Of a stretch of DNA of 64,000 nt, positions 44,979-53,374 are shown one piece after another. The position numbers were made by a program, and so were the translations under genes. The notes under the pieces are model-generated. The model saw only the letters and a program-made list of their open reading frames with translations, was not told where the DNA came from and ran no database searches. This DNA is from Vibrio sp. 05-20-BW147 (GTDB lineage: Bacteria; Pseudomonadota; Gammaproteobacteria; Enterobacterales; Vibrionaceae): positions 170,087 through 234,086 of the forward strand of contig NZ_SZTO01000005.1 of NCBI RefSeq assembly GCF_013369385.1. The letters run 5' to 3'. The number at the start of each line of letters is the position of its first letter. Position 1 is the first letter of the stretch.

Positions 44979-45578
44979 CTAATTTCCTTGGGTTATCGTT
45001 TTTATTGCTTCCACAATCGGAGCGGGAGTTAAGGTGTGTGGCACTTTGGTGATCAAGGTGCCATCGGGCTGCAAAAAGTAGAAGTAAGAGCTGTGATCGA
45101 GCGTGTACTTCAACTCTGAGTCTTTTAATTCTGTTTTGCGGAAAATGACCCCGTAGCGTTTGGCCAGTTCCGTGGTGACGTCCAGTGAAGAAGAGAGCCC
45201 TTCAATCATTGGGTGGAAATAGTGGGCGTACTGCGCAGAAAGCTTCGCGTCATCACGCTCTGGATCGAGCGAAATAAACAGAGGGCGCAGCTTCGCCTTG
45301 GTGGCATCGTCCAACTCGTTCAAAGCGCCAGAGAGCATCGCCAAAGACGTCGGGCACACATCTGGGCAGCGCGTAAAACCAAAATAGACCACACGGATGC
45401 GCGTATCTTCCGTGTCAAAAATGTTCACCGCTTGCTCATCTTGCCCATAGAGCATGGCTGCTGAGTGCGTTGGTGGTGTGGCTTCGTTTTCCACTTTACC
45501 TTGCAGATCCAAATAGCTTTTGAGTGCAAATCCAAGCACAAAAGCGACCACCAGAAAGAGAGACCAATTTTTACTCAT
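44979..45578 (-). CDS. SCO1/SenC/PrrC family copper/thiol protein
   Basis: A 199-residue membrane-anchored thioredoxin-fold protein needed for cytochrome oxidase CuA assembly. The N-terminal helix is ~5-22. The copper ligands are in FTRCPDVCP (CxxxC, ~73-81) and the histidine of TLDHSSYFY (~162-170). The ATG at 45578 forms an ATGA overlap with the upstream gene's stop, which rules out the longer in-frame start at 45659. Operon order: unknown exported protein, SCO, PCuAC. Confidence 0.92.
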   Translation of the reverse strand: MSKNWSLFLVVAFVLGFALKSYLDLQGKVENEATPPTHSAAMLYGQDEQAVNIFDTEDTRIRVVYFGFTRCPDVCPTSLAMLSGALNELDDATKAKLRPLFISLDPERDDAKLSAQYAHYFHPMIEGLSSSLDVTTELAKRYGVIFRKTELKDSELKYTLDHSSYFYFLQPDGTLITKVPHTLTPAPIVEAIKTITQGN

Positions 45579-46018
45579 CGTTGCATCCTTATTGCAGGGT
45601 AAACCGTGGTAGTACCGTCGGTAAGCTCGCCTAACCACGTCATCGCATCGGTGGTGCAAACGGGCAGAATCACTTCACCGCGAAAAAGACCGGGTGAGGT
45701 TTGCTTTAAGATAAACTTTGGCGTGCCCATTTCCATTTCTAGCCCGCGCAGACTCAGCATAAGTTGCTCACCGCTTGTCGAAGGCCATTCCACCGTGATT
45801 TCACTGGCAATCAGCGGTTGCGCGGTATCGTTGCTTAACGTCATGCTTACCGCTTGCTGCGTGCAAGCTTGGGTTGAGAGCATGCAATAATCCTCTAACC
45901 GAGGCGCAGATTGAGCCACAGCGGTTGTGTCGGATGAAAACAGCTGTACGATGTCTTTGGCAAAGAATCCGCCTGAGAGAGCGACGATAAACGCGATAAT
46001 TTTCAGTATGTTGTTCAT
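45575..46018 (-). CDS. Exported protein of unknown function in SCO/PCuAC operon
   Basis: A 147-residue protein with an N-terminal membrane anchor or signal (~5-22), two cysteines near residues 45-52 (YCMLSTQACTQ) and one at ~120 (LPVCTTD). The rest is predicted beta-rich, like a small Ig-type fold. No named family is recognised. It overlaps the SCO start by ATGA, so it belongs to the copper-delivery operon. The cysteines suggest metal or disulfide chemistry, but this is inference from context. Confidence 0.75.
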   Translation of the reverse strand: MNNILKIIAFIVALSGGFFAKDIVQLFSSDTTAVAQSAPRLEDYCMLSTQACTQQAVSMTLSNDTAQPLIASEITVEWPSTSGEQLMLSLRGLEMEMGTPKFILKQTSPGLFRGEVILPVCTTDAMTWLGELTDGTTTVYPAIRMQR

Positions 46019-46104
46019 TATTTTTGAAGCTGGAAGAAGCGTGAGGCGATCCTACCACATTCCATTTGAAACACTGCGACAGCCGTTGAAAATTGTGCGT
46101 TAGC

Positions 46105-46134
46105 AATAAAAAAGCGGAGAGGATTCTCCGCTTT
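46105..46134 (-). terminator. Terminator of the DUF368 gene
   Basis: On the minus strand AAAGCGGAG and CTCCGCTTT pair with a 6-nt loop and continue into TTTTATT. Confidence 0.85.
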
Positions 46135-46153
46135 GAACTGATTTAGGTCGGGG

Positions 46154-47074
46154 TTATTTGGCGTTGGCTTCGGCAAACTTCTCTAAGCCCAGCACCAAAG
46201 CAATGGCGACCAGCGCCATGATAATCGCCATCACCCATTGCGAAGGTTGCGAGGTCAGCGCTTCGAACTCAAAAGGTGACAGGTTGTGTTGCACTAATGG
46301 CACTTGCTCACCTTTAGAATTCAAACGCCAGCTAATGGTCTCTTTCCACGGCCAGATTTTCGGCAGTGTGCCGATCATCAATCCCGTTAAGAACATTAGA
46401 GTGAAATCGCGGAACTTGCGCAGCAACCAGGACAACACGTGAGAGAAAGTCAGCAGGCCTGTTACACAGCCCACTAAGAACAGCGCCAGAATGTCAACTT
46501 GGAAGCTTTTAACAGCGCCAAGAACCGGCGCGTACATGCCAATGAGCAGCAGAATAAAGCTGCCTGAAATACCCGGTAGAATCATCGCGCAAATCGCAAT
46601 TGCCCCCGCAATCAAGACATTGATGGACGTGGGTTCTAAATGAAGTGGTTTAAGCACAGTAATGCTGTAGGCAAACGCGATGCCGAGAAACAACAGAGCG
46701 AAACGAGTGAGGTCTTTTTTCTCAACCTGTTTGAGGATGTGATAAACCGATACCAAGATGAGACCAAAGAAAAACGACCAAATTGGAATAGGGTGATTGG
46801 CCAAAAGCCAAGTGATCAGTTTGGCAAGCGTTGCGATACTAGTCAGTACGCCACCAAACAAAGCGATTAAGAAAAAGCCGTTAATGTGGTTAAACGCCGC
46901 CTTAAAGCCTTCTGCACGCCAGATTTTTATCACGCTAGGGTTAATGCGACGAATGCTTTCGAGCAAGGTGTCATAGATACCCGTAATAAACGCGATTGTG
47001 CCACCAGAGACACCTGGCACCACGTCGGCGGCGCCCATCGCTAAACCTTTTAAGAAAGTAAACAAATAATTCAT
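46154..47074 (-). CDS. popT: DUF368 undecaprenyl-phosphate translocase (PopT family)
   Basis: A 306-residue polytopic membrane protein of DUF368. The family (PopT in Staphylococcus, Vca0040 in V. cholerae) returns the lipid carrier C55-P to the cytoplasmic face for cell-wall synthesis. The hallmark repeats are ADVVPGVSGGTIAFITGIYD (~16-35) and AMILPGISGSFILLLIGMY (~160-178), inverted-repeat motifs in the two halves. About eight helices. The ATG at 47074 matches homologue N-termini (MNYLFTFLKGLAMG); longer in-frame starts exist at 47122 and 47173, and none has a strong ribosome-binding site. Transcribed alone. Confidence 0.85.
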   Translation of the reverse strand: MNYLFTFLKGLAMGAADVVPGVSGGTIAFITGIYDTLLESIRRINPSVIKIWRAEGFKAAFNHINGFFLIALFGGVLTSIATLAKLITWLLANHPIPIWSFFFGLILVSVYHILKQVEKKDLTRFALLFLGIAFAYSITVLKPLHLEPTSINVLIAGAIAICAMILPGISGSFILLLIGMYAPVLGAVKSFQVDILALFLVGCVTGLLTFSHVLSWLLRKFRDFTLMFLTGLMIGTLPKIWPWKETISWRLNSKGEQVPLVQHNLSPFEFEALTSQPSQWVMAIIMALVAIALVLGLEKFAEANAK

Positions 47075-47253
47075 GTCGTTGAAATCGTAAAAAAGCAGTG
47101 CAGCGAGTATACCCAGATTCATGTCAAAAAAGTATGAAATTACGTGGACATAGCGCTCCTTGCCTTCGAACAATGGTCACGATTCTTATCTTTTAGATTC
47201 ATCGTATAAAAAGTAAGCGCAACTGTATTCACAATGGCTATTTGCATAACCAT

Positions 47254-47279
47254 TTGCAAAATGCTTTTGCATAATGCAA
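47254..47279 (+). promoter_or_regulatory. LuxO binding sites
   Basis: TTGCATAATGCAA (47267-47279) matches the LuxO consensus TTGCA-W3-TGCAA exactly. The adjoining TTGCAAAATGCTT (47254-47266) matches 11 of 13. Another TTTGCAT lies at 47241. They lie ~75-100 bp upstream of the sigma-54 promoter, the normal enhancer position. Confidence 0.88.
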
Positions 47280-47340
47280 AAATTATTTTAGCAATAGTTA
47301 ATATATGAGATATTCAGCCCAAAAATAGGGCTTTTAAAGT

Positions 47341-47356
47341 TGGCATGATTAATGCA
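47341..47356 (+). promoter_or_regulatory. Sigma-54 promoter of qrr
   Basis: TGGCATGATTAATGCA holds the invariant GG at -24 and GC at -12 separated by ten bases, as in Vibrio qrr promoters. Confidence 0.88.
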
Positions 47357-47365
47357 TAATACTTC

Positions 47366-47475
47366 TCGACCCTTATTAAGCCGAGGGTCACCTAGCCAAC
47401 TGACGTTGTTAGTGAATACACATTGTTCACATCATACATAAGCCAATCGCACTTATTTTGCGGTTGGTTTTTTTT
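47366..47475 (+). ncRNA. qrr: Qrr quorum-regulatory small RNA
   Basis: A ~110-nt Hfq-dependent sRNA of the Qrr family. It has the family's 5' stem (GACCC...GGGTC), then the highly conserved segment GGTCACCTAGCCAACTGACG continuing GTTGTTAGTGAA, which pairs with luxR/smcR, luxO and other target mRNAs. It ends with a terminator hairpin: CCAATCGCA (47443-47451) pairing TGCGGTTGG (47459-47467), then nine T residues. A sigma-54 promoter and LuxO sites precede it, so it is made at low cell density by phospho-LuxO. Transcription is convergent to malT. Vibrios carry several qrr copies; which number this is cannot be told from the window. Confidence 0.95.
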
Positions 47476-47507
47476 TGCTTGTGATTTAGGAAGCATTTTG
47501 AAGTGTG

Positions 47508-47535
47508 GATAAAAAAGGCAGTCTGAGACTGCCTT
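47508..47535 (-). terminator. Terminator of malT
   Basis: On the minus strand AAGGCAGTC and GACTGCCTT pair around a 3-nt loop, then a TTTTTTA tail. It lies between the end of malT and the qrr terminator. Confidence 0.85.
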
Positions 47536-47544
47536 AAGAAACGT

Positions 47545-50253
47545 TTAATACCCCATCAACTGCAAGAGATTCTCTGCGGTGGTGACCGCTTCTTTACGGT
47601 TGGCGATATTGAGTTTTTGGTACAAGTTGCGGATGTGGGTTTTGATGGTGGTGCCCGCAACATCGAGCTCTTGGGCGATCTGCTCGTTACTAAAGCCAGA
47701 ATAGATCAAGCCCAGCACTTGCCACTCTCTTTGTGTCAGTGGGCTGGTGCGCACTAACTCAGGCACATTCGGGTGGGTGACCAGTTTCTCGACAAATTCT
47801 TCGTCAAAGTGAACCGAGCGGCTGCGCTGATTGGAAGAGATATCTTTCATCAATTGCAGCGCGCGGTGGCGTTCTAAGTCGCCCAGCTCATGCCGGTTGG
47901 TGAGTTTTTCCAACAAGGTGCCAATGGTCGCGCCATCAATTAAGAAATTACCGACCATACCGGTTTGGTTGGTGAGCTGCAGTGCTTCCTTAAGCAGCAC
48001 TTTGGCTTGATTTTCATCTTTCTGATGAACAGCAAAAATTGCTTCAATGATCAGGTTACGGTTGCGATCGGTGACTAAGTTCGCTTTCTCAGCCTCACTT
48101 TGCAAGAAATCCAAGGCTTGGCGCGCTTGGTCGTATTGACCAAGGTTGATGTGAGCACGAGCGATATTACGCCACTGCAACTGACAGAAGTGGTTGCAGG
48201 CATTTTCAGGACGCACAGCCGTGTCTAGCCACTCTTGAATTGCGTTGAGTTTGCCTTTTGCTTGCCAGTATAGGATCAGTGAAAGTGACGCATTGGCGGT
48301 CCAATCCACGTGGTAGGTGGACTGCTTCATCAAATGTTGAATGTGTTCGATGAACTTGCCTGCGCGATCGAGCTCGCCACGGCCAATCGCAATGCGAGCC
48401 AGCATCGAGTAACTGTGCAAGTGTTTACTTGGCGCATGATTTTCCAGAATTTGCAGCCCTTTGTAAGCGTATTCTTCGGCTTCGTCCAAACGGTTCCAAC
48501 ACCACAACACTTGCGCTCGCACGCGCAGCAAGAACTCATGCAAAGGCACATGTTGCAGCTGCTGCTCTTCAATCAGACGGAAGGCGGAATCTTGCAGCTC
48601 GAACGCGGCTTGCACATAGCCCTGCGCGATAAGAATTTCACTTTGCTGCAAAATCGCCCACAGTGCTTGGTGGTAAACCTGGTATTGGCGCGCCAGCTTT
48701 TCGGTTTGCTGCATCATGGGTAGAGCGCGATCAAGGCGGCCAATCACGTGGTTCACTTCCCCTACGACTGAAGTCGCGACGATGCGGCTGCGATAAACCG
48801 TGCTATCCAGCTGGCTTAGTGCCAGTTCAGCCAGCTCGAGAGCTTTTTCTGGATCGTTGCTGTTGATCGCTACCTGAGCCAGTAATGCATTCGCTTGGCC
48901 TTGGTATTGGATATCAAGGTCAATATTGCGCTTTTTGTGCTCATTTTCTGCTTCGGCCAGTAAGGTGCCCACTTGGTTGTAGCGGTGCTGACTTTGTGCA
49001 AGCCAAGCGCGGAGCATCGTCAGTTTTGGGTTACTGAACAGCAGATCTTTTTCCAGCAGGTTGATGGCGGATTCTAGAGTAGACAGCTCGCCTTGGTTGA
49101 ACATTTTCCAACCAAACTCGTTGAGGATCTCCGCCACCAGTTCTCCGTCATACGCTTTTTGGGCGTGACGAATCGCTTGATGCGGGGATTTTTGTTTCAA
49201 CCACGCAATGGCGGCATTGCGGTTCAGCTCCTGCTCCTGTTGTGGAATTCGTGCTTGACGCTCATGCGACAAAAACTCGCCAAACAAGTTGTGGAAGCGG
49301 TACCAATTCTGCTCCCCTTCAAGCGGGTAGATGAATAAGCCGTAGCGGTTGAGAGATTCAATCATCCCCAAGGCATCTTCACGCTGGGTGAGAGCGTAGA
49401 CTAACTCATCGTTAAAGTGATCGAGCACCGACACCTGCATCAAGAATTTGCGTGTATCGGCATCGAGCAGGTCAAACACCTCTTCCACCAAATAATCCCA
49501 GAGATGCGCATGGTTAAACTGGGAAACCGATTCGGCCGATTGCGCTAAGGTGCGTTTTTGATGCTGTGCTTGTAGCGCGATCAGCTGCAATGCCGATGGC
49601 CAACCTTCGACATAATTACAGAGGCTGTTGGCCGTGTCTTCATCGATACCATCGGCGACACGCTGGTTGAAAAATCGTGTGGTCTCTTCGGTATCGAAGG
49701 CTAACATCTCATTGCCAATCTCAATCATCAGATCGCGCACACGCAAGTTGGCCGTGCCCAAAGGTGGGTTGGCACGGCTGGTCACCACAAGGGTGAGGTT
49801 GTCTGGCATGTGTTTTAGGAAGAAACGCATCGCTTCGTGCACTTCTTCATTGTTGATCAGGTGGTAGTCATCCAGTACCACATAGCACTCTTGATGAAAG
49901 TCGACCATTTCGGCGAACACATCGCTAAACAGCGAGCGCAGCGAGGAAAATTGGCGCTTTTCTGCCAATTTTTGTGCATTGTTGCAGTTACCATTGGTCG
50001 CTTTATTGAGGGCTTGCAGCAGGTAGTTAATGAAGCGGAAACCGTCGTTATCACTGTCATCAATGCTGTACCAACCCAGATTGGTTTTGTCGGCCAACCA
50101 TTGCGCAGCCATGGTGGTTTTTCCATAGCCTGCAGGAGAGCGGAACAGCACCAACTTATAGTAAGGGGCTTGTTGCAGCAGCTCTAACACTCTCGGGCGG
50201 ACAATCGCATTATGCAGTCGGCCTGGGCGTGTGAGTTTTGAAGGAATCCACAT
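47545..50253 (-). CDS. malT: Maltose regulon transcriptional activator MalT
   Basis: A 902-residue STAND/LuxR-type activator, the size of E. coli MalT (901). It starts [12 protein letters not shown] as in MalT. The Walker A motif is [10 protein letters not shown] (~39-48) and Walker [11 protein letters not shown] (~129-138). Winged-helix and superhelical TPR-like domains cover ~250-800, and the LuxR helix-turn-helix ~835-895 ([35 protein letters not shown]). It binds ATP and maltotriose and activates mal promoters through GGGGA(T/G)GAGG boxes. It is divergent from malPQ, with candidate boxes in between. Confidence 0.97.
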   Translation of the reverse strand: MWIPSKLTRPGRLHNAIVRPRVLELLQQAPYYKLVLFRSPAGYGKTTMAAQWLADKTNLGWYSIDDSDNDGFRFINYLLQALNKATNGNCNNAQKLAEKRQFSSLRSLFSDVFAEMVDFHQECYVVLDDYHLINNEEVHEAMRFFLKHMPDNLTLVVTSRANPPLGTANLRVRDLMIEIGNEMLAFDTEETTRFFNQRVADGIDEDTANSLCNYVEGWPSALQLIALQAQHQKRTLAQSAESVSQFNHAHLWDYLVEEVFDLLDADTRKFLMQVSVLDHFNDELVYALTQREDALGMIESLNRYGLFIYPLEGEQNWYRFHNLFGEFLSHERQARIPQQEQELNRNAAIAWLKQKSPHQAIRHAQKAYDGELVAEILNEFGWKMFNQGELSTLESAINLLEKDLLFSNPKLTMLRAWLAQSQHRYNQVGTLLAEAENEHKKRNIDLDIQYQGQANALLAQVAINSNDPEKALELAELALSQLDSTVYRSRIVATSVVGEVNHVIGRLDRALPMMQQTEKLARQYQVYHQALWAILQQSEILIAQGYVQAAFELQDSAFRLIEEQQLQHVPLHEFLLRVRAQVLWCWNRLDEAEEYAYKGLQILENHAPSKHLHSYSMLARIAIGRGELDRAGKFIEHIQHLMKQSTYHVDWTANASLSLILYWQAKGKLNAIQEWLDTAVRPENACNHFCQLQWRNIARAHINLGQYDQARQALDFLQSEAEKANLVTDRNRNLIIEAIFAVHQKDENQAKVLLKEALQLTNQTGMVGNFLIDGATIGTLLEKLTNRHELGDLERHRALQLMKDISSNQRSRSVHFDEEFVEKLVTHPNVPELVRTSPLTQREWQVLGLIYSGFSNEQIAQELDVAGTTIKTHIRNLYQKLNIANRKEAVTTAENLLQLMGY

Positions 50254-50616
50254 TCTAATACTTCCTTTTTATATTGGGTTTCTCATGGCAGAAAAACCGG
50301 ATGTAGCCAGCGAACAAAAATTAGGCAAAGTGCTCGAATTGCTGGGCATGTTACGTTAAAGAAATCACCTCAGACTTTGATCAACTTCCTAATTCTCAAG
50401 AGTTGATTGTTTTGACGTCAACTACGCCCCAATTTTGTGAATTAGATCTATAAATTATCCATCTTAATCGTTAAGCAAGAATGGCATTGCGCAATATCTT
50501 GCAACATTTTTCATAAATGAAAGTTTTATTGTGACCGAATTTGCAGAAATGAATTTTCTAAAATCTAACTTCAACCTGAGCGTCATATTTGCCATCTAGA
50601 GTTATTAGTTGATGGC

Positions 50617-50632
50617 TGTGATCTCAATCACT
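50617..50632. promoter_or_regulatory. CRP-type site upstream of malP
   Basis: TGTGATCTCAATCACT matches 9 of 10 defined positions of TGTGA-N6-TCACA. It lies between malT and malP, upstream of the MalT-box cluster. Confidence 0.6.
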
Positions 50633-50682
50633 GCAATCTGGTGCCCGAGTGGGAAAGGTGAGAGGCGGATCACTAACCGTCC

Positions 50683-50718
50683 CCCAATCCCCCCTCTACG
50701 CCCTTGCCCCTCCTCCTG
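50683..50718. promoter_or_regulatory. MalT-box cluster upstream of malPQ
   Basis: A C-rich run with CCCAATCCCC (50683-50692, 8/10 to the reverse MalT box CCTCMTCCCC), CCCTTGCCCC (50701-50710, 6/10) and CCTCCTCCTG (50709-50718, 8/10). It lies ~90-125 bp before the malP start, a position typical of MalT-activated promoters. Confidence 0.55.
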
Positions 50719-50808
50719 TAGAGGCTGAAAACTAGGAGGATGTTTATTCATTGCCATCCATGCACGATGTATCGCAGATGGATTAGAACCAAAAGTGAGA
50801 TTTCGGTA

Positions 50809-53262
50809 ATGAAACCTACTCAACAGAAACAGTTCGACAAAGTGTCGTTCCAAGAAAGTGTTAAAAAACACCTGTCAGCAACTTATGCACACACGCTTGA
50901 AAACGCAGATAGCCGCGCTTGGTATCTAGCGATGGGCCGTGCGTTAGCAGAGCTGACGACTTTTGATTTGCTGGCAACAGAGACAGACAAAAAAATCGTT
51001 GAAGCGAAAAGCGTCAACTACCTATCGCTTGAATTCTTGATTGGCCGTTTAACCGGTAACAACTTGATCAGCATGGGTCTGTACGAGCAGATCACCGAAG
51101 CGATGGCAGAGCTTGGCCAAAACCTAACGGATCTTCTTGAAGAAGAACGCGACCCATCATTGGGTAATGGTGGTCTAGGCCGTCTAGCAGCGTGTTTTAT
51201 GGATTCTTTGGCGGCGCAAGAGTTCCCAACCGTGGGTTACGGCTTGCACTACGAATACGGTCTATTCAAACAATCCTTTGAAGCAGGCCGTCAAAAAGAA
51301 GCGCCAGACGCATGGCGCGGTGTAGAAGGCTACCCGTGGGAAGTGGCTCGTCCTGAATTGGCTCAAGAGATTGGTTTCTACGGTCGCGTGGAAGTCATCA
51401 ACGAAGGTAGCAAAGAGCGTCGTCAGTGGGTACCGGGCATGCACGTTAAAGCCATGCCATGGGATCTACCGATCGTAGGTTACGAAAGCGATACTGTTTA
51501 TCCGCTACGTTTGTGGGAATGTCAGGCGATTGCGCCATTCTCACTAGAGAGCTTCAATAACGGTAACTACTTTGAAGCGCAGCACGCACTGATCGACGCG
51601 GGCAACATCACCAAAGTACTTTACCCGAACGACAACCACGAAAAAGGCAAAACGCTACGTTTGATGCAGCAGTACTTCCACAGTGCAGCATCAGTACGCG
51701 ATATCCTTCGTCGTCATGAAGCGGCTGGCCACACATTGGCTTCGCTACCAAACTTTGAAACCATTCAGTTGAACGACACGCACCCAACCATCGCGATTCC
51801 TGAGTTGATGCGTATTCTGATTGATGAAAAAGGCCTAAATTGGGATGAAGCGTGGGCGATCAGCTCGAAGACATTTGCTTACACCAACCACACGCTATTG
51901 CCAGAAGCATTAGAAACGTGGAGCGAATCTCTGATTCAGCACCTACTTCCTCGTCACATGGAAATCATTTACGAAATCAACCACCGCTTCCTACAAGAAG
52001 TGCGTGCGAAGTGGCCTGGTGATGTTGCGAAGCAGCAGAAGCTTTCTATCATCCAAGAAGGTTTCCACCGCATGGTTCGCATGGCAAACCTGTGTGTGAT
52101 TGGCTCTTACGCAGTAAACGGGGTAGCGGCACTCCACTCTGAGTTGGTTAAACGTGACCTATTCCCAGAGTTTGATGAGCTTTACCCAACACGTCTACAA
52201 AACGTGACAAACGGTGTAACTCCACGTCGTTGGTTGAAATTCTGTAACCCAGGTTTGTCTGCTCTGATCTCTGAGAAGATTGGTACGGATTGGCCTGCGC
52301 ACCTAGAGCAGCTAGAAGGTGTTGCCAAGTTTGCTGATGACGCGAAATTCCAGAAGGAATACATGGCGGTTAAGAAGGCGAACAAAGAGCGCTTAGCGAA
52401 CTGGGTGAAAGAGAACATGAACATCGATCTCGATACTAATGCGATCTTCGATGTGCAAATCAAGCGTCTACACGAGTACAAGCGTCAGCACCTAAACATG
52501 CTGCACATTTTGTCTCTGTACCACCGCCTATTGAACGATGCGAACTTCGACATGGCGCCACGCGTGGTGTTCTTCGCAGCGAAAGCGGCACCGGGTTACC
52601 ACCTAGCAAAAGAGATCATTTTTGCGCTGAACAAGATTGCAGAGAAGATCAACAACGATCCACGTATCGGTAACAAGCTAAAAGTGGTCTTCATTCCTGA
52701 TTACCGCGTGAGCATGGCTGAAATCATCATTCCAGCGGCGGATGTGTCTGAGCAAATCTCAACCGCAGGTAAAGAAGCATCCGGTACTGGTAACATGAAG
52801 ATGGCACTGAACGGTGCGTTGACTATCGGTACTATGGACGGCGCGAACGTTGAGATTCGTGAAGAAGTGGGCGATGACAACATCTACATCTTCGGTCTAG
52901 AAGTGGATGGCGTAGAAGCGCTGAAAGCGAAAGGGTACAACCCATTCGACTACTACAACGCAGACCCACTACTGAAAGCGTCGATGGATCTTCTTCTTGG
53001 TGAAGAGTTCACTCCGGGTCAACCTGGCCTACTACGAGCGACCTTCGATAGCCTACTAGATGGCGGTGACCCGTACCTATGTCTTGCAGACTTCGCTTCT
53101 TATGTGAAAGCGCACGAAGCGATGGACAAACAGTACCGCGATCAAGCCGGTTGGGCGAAAAAAGCGATTCTGAACACCGCTTTGGTTGGCAAGTTCAGTT
53201 CAGACCGCTCCATTCGCGATTACGTGAACAACATTTGGAAACTCGAAGCTGTTCACCGTTAA
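50809..53262 (+). CDS. malP: Maltodextrin phosphorylase
   Basis: An 817-residue GT35 alpha-glucan phosphorylase that releases glucose-1-phosphate from maltodextrins. Signatures: SLGNGGLGRLAACFMDSLA (~122-140), the FNNGNYFEA region, ETIQLNDTHPTIAIPEL and the PLP-binding KEASGTGNMKMALNGA (~655-670). The ATG at 50809 fits the family N-terminus; an upstream in-frame ATG at 50740 would add 23 residues that overlap the promoter region. It is first in malP-malQ, divergent from malT, with CRP- and MalT-type sites upstream. Confidence 0.95.
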   Translation: MKPTQQKQFDKVSFQESVKKHLSATYAHTLENADSRAWYLAMGRALAELTTFDLLATETDKKIVEAKSVNYLSLEFLIGRLTGNNLISMGLYEQITEAMAELGQNLTDLLEEERDPSLGNGGLGRLAACFMDSLAAQEFPTVGYGLHYEYGLFKQSFEAGRQKEAPDAWRGVEGYPWEVARPELAQEIGFYGRVEVINEGSKERRQWVPGMHVKAMPWDLPIVGYESDTVYPLRLWECQAIAPFSLESFNNGNYFEAQHALIDAGNITKVLYPNDNHEKGKTLRLMQQYFHSAASVRDILRRHEAAGHTLASLPNFETIQLNDTHPTIAIPELMRILIDEKGLNWDEAWAISSKTFAYTNHTLLPEALETWSESLIQHLLPRHMEIIYEINHRFLQEVRAKWPGDVAKQQKLSIIQEGFHRMVRMANLCVIGSYAVNGVAALHSELVKRDLFPEFDELYPTRLQNVTNGVTPRRWLKFCNPGLSALISEKIGTDWPAHLEQLEGVAKFADDAKFQKEYMAVKKANKERLANWVKENMNIDLDTNAIFDVQIKRLHEYKRQHLNMLHILSLYHRLLNDANFDMAPRVVFFAAKAAPGYHLAKEIIFALNKIAEKINNDPRIGNKLKVVFIPDYRVSMAEIIIPAADVSEQISTAGKEASGTGNMKMALNGALTIGTMDGANVEIREEVGDDNIYIFGLEVDGVEALKAKGYNPFDYYNADPLLKASMDLLLGEEFTPGQPGLLRATFDSLLDGGDPYLCLADFASYVKAHEAMDKQYRDQAGWAKKAILNTALVGKFSSDRSIRDYVNNIWKLEAVHR

Positions 53263-53270
53263 TCAACAAA

Positions 53271-53298
53271 ACCAAGGTAGCCCAATGGCTGCCTTGGT
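53271..53298 (+). other. Intergenic hairpin between malP and malQ
   Basis: ACCAAGGTAGCC and GGCTGCCTTGGT pair over 12 bp (one G-T wobble) around CAAT, 8 bp after the malP stop. No T-run follows. It may protect the 3' end of the malP message or lower malQ expression. Confidence 0.6.
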
Positions 53299-53374
53299 CC
53301 TTTATCTACAGATAATGACTAGCAGCAAATAAACCCTACATTGAAGGTTTTCAGAAGTACCTTCGGAGAGAGCG

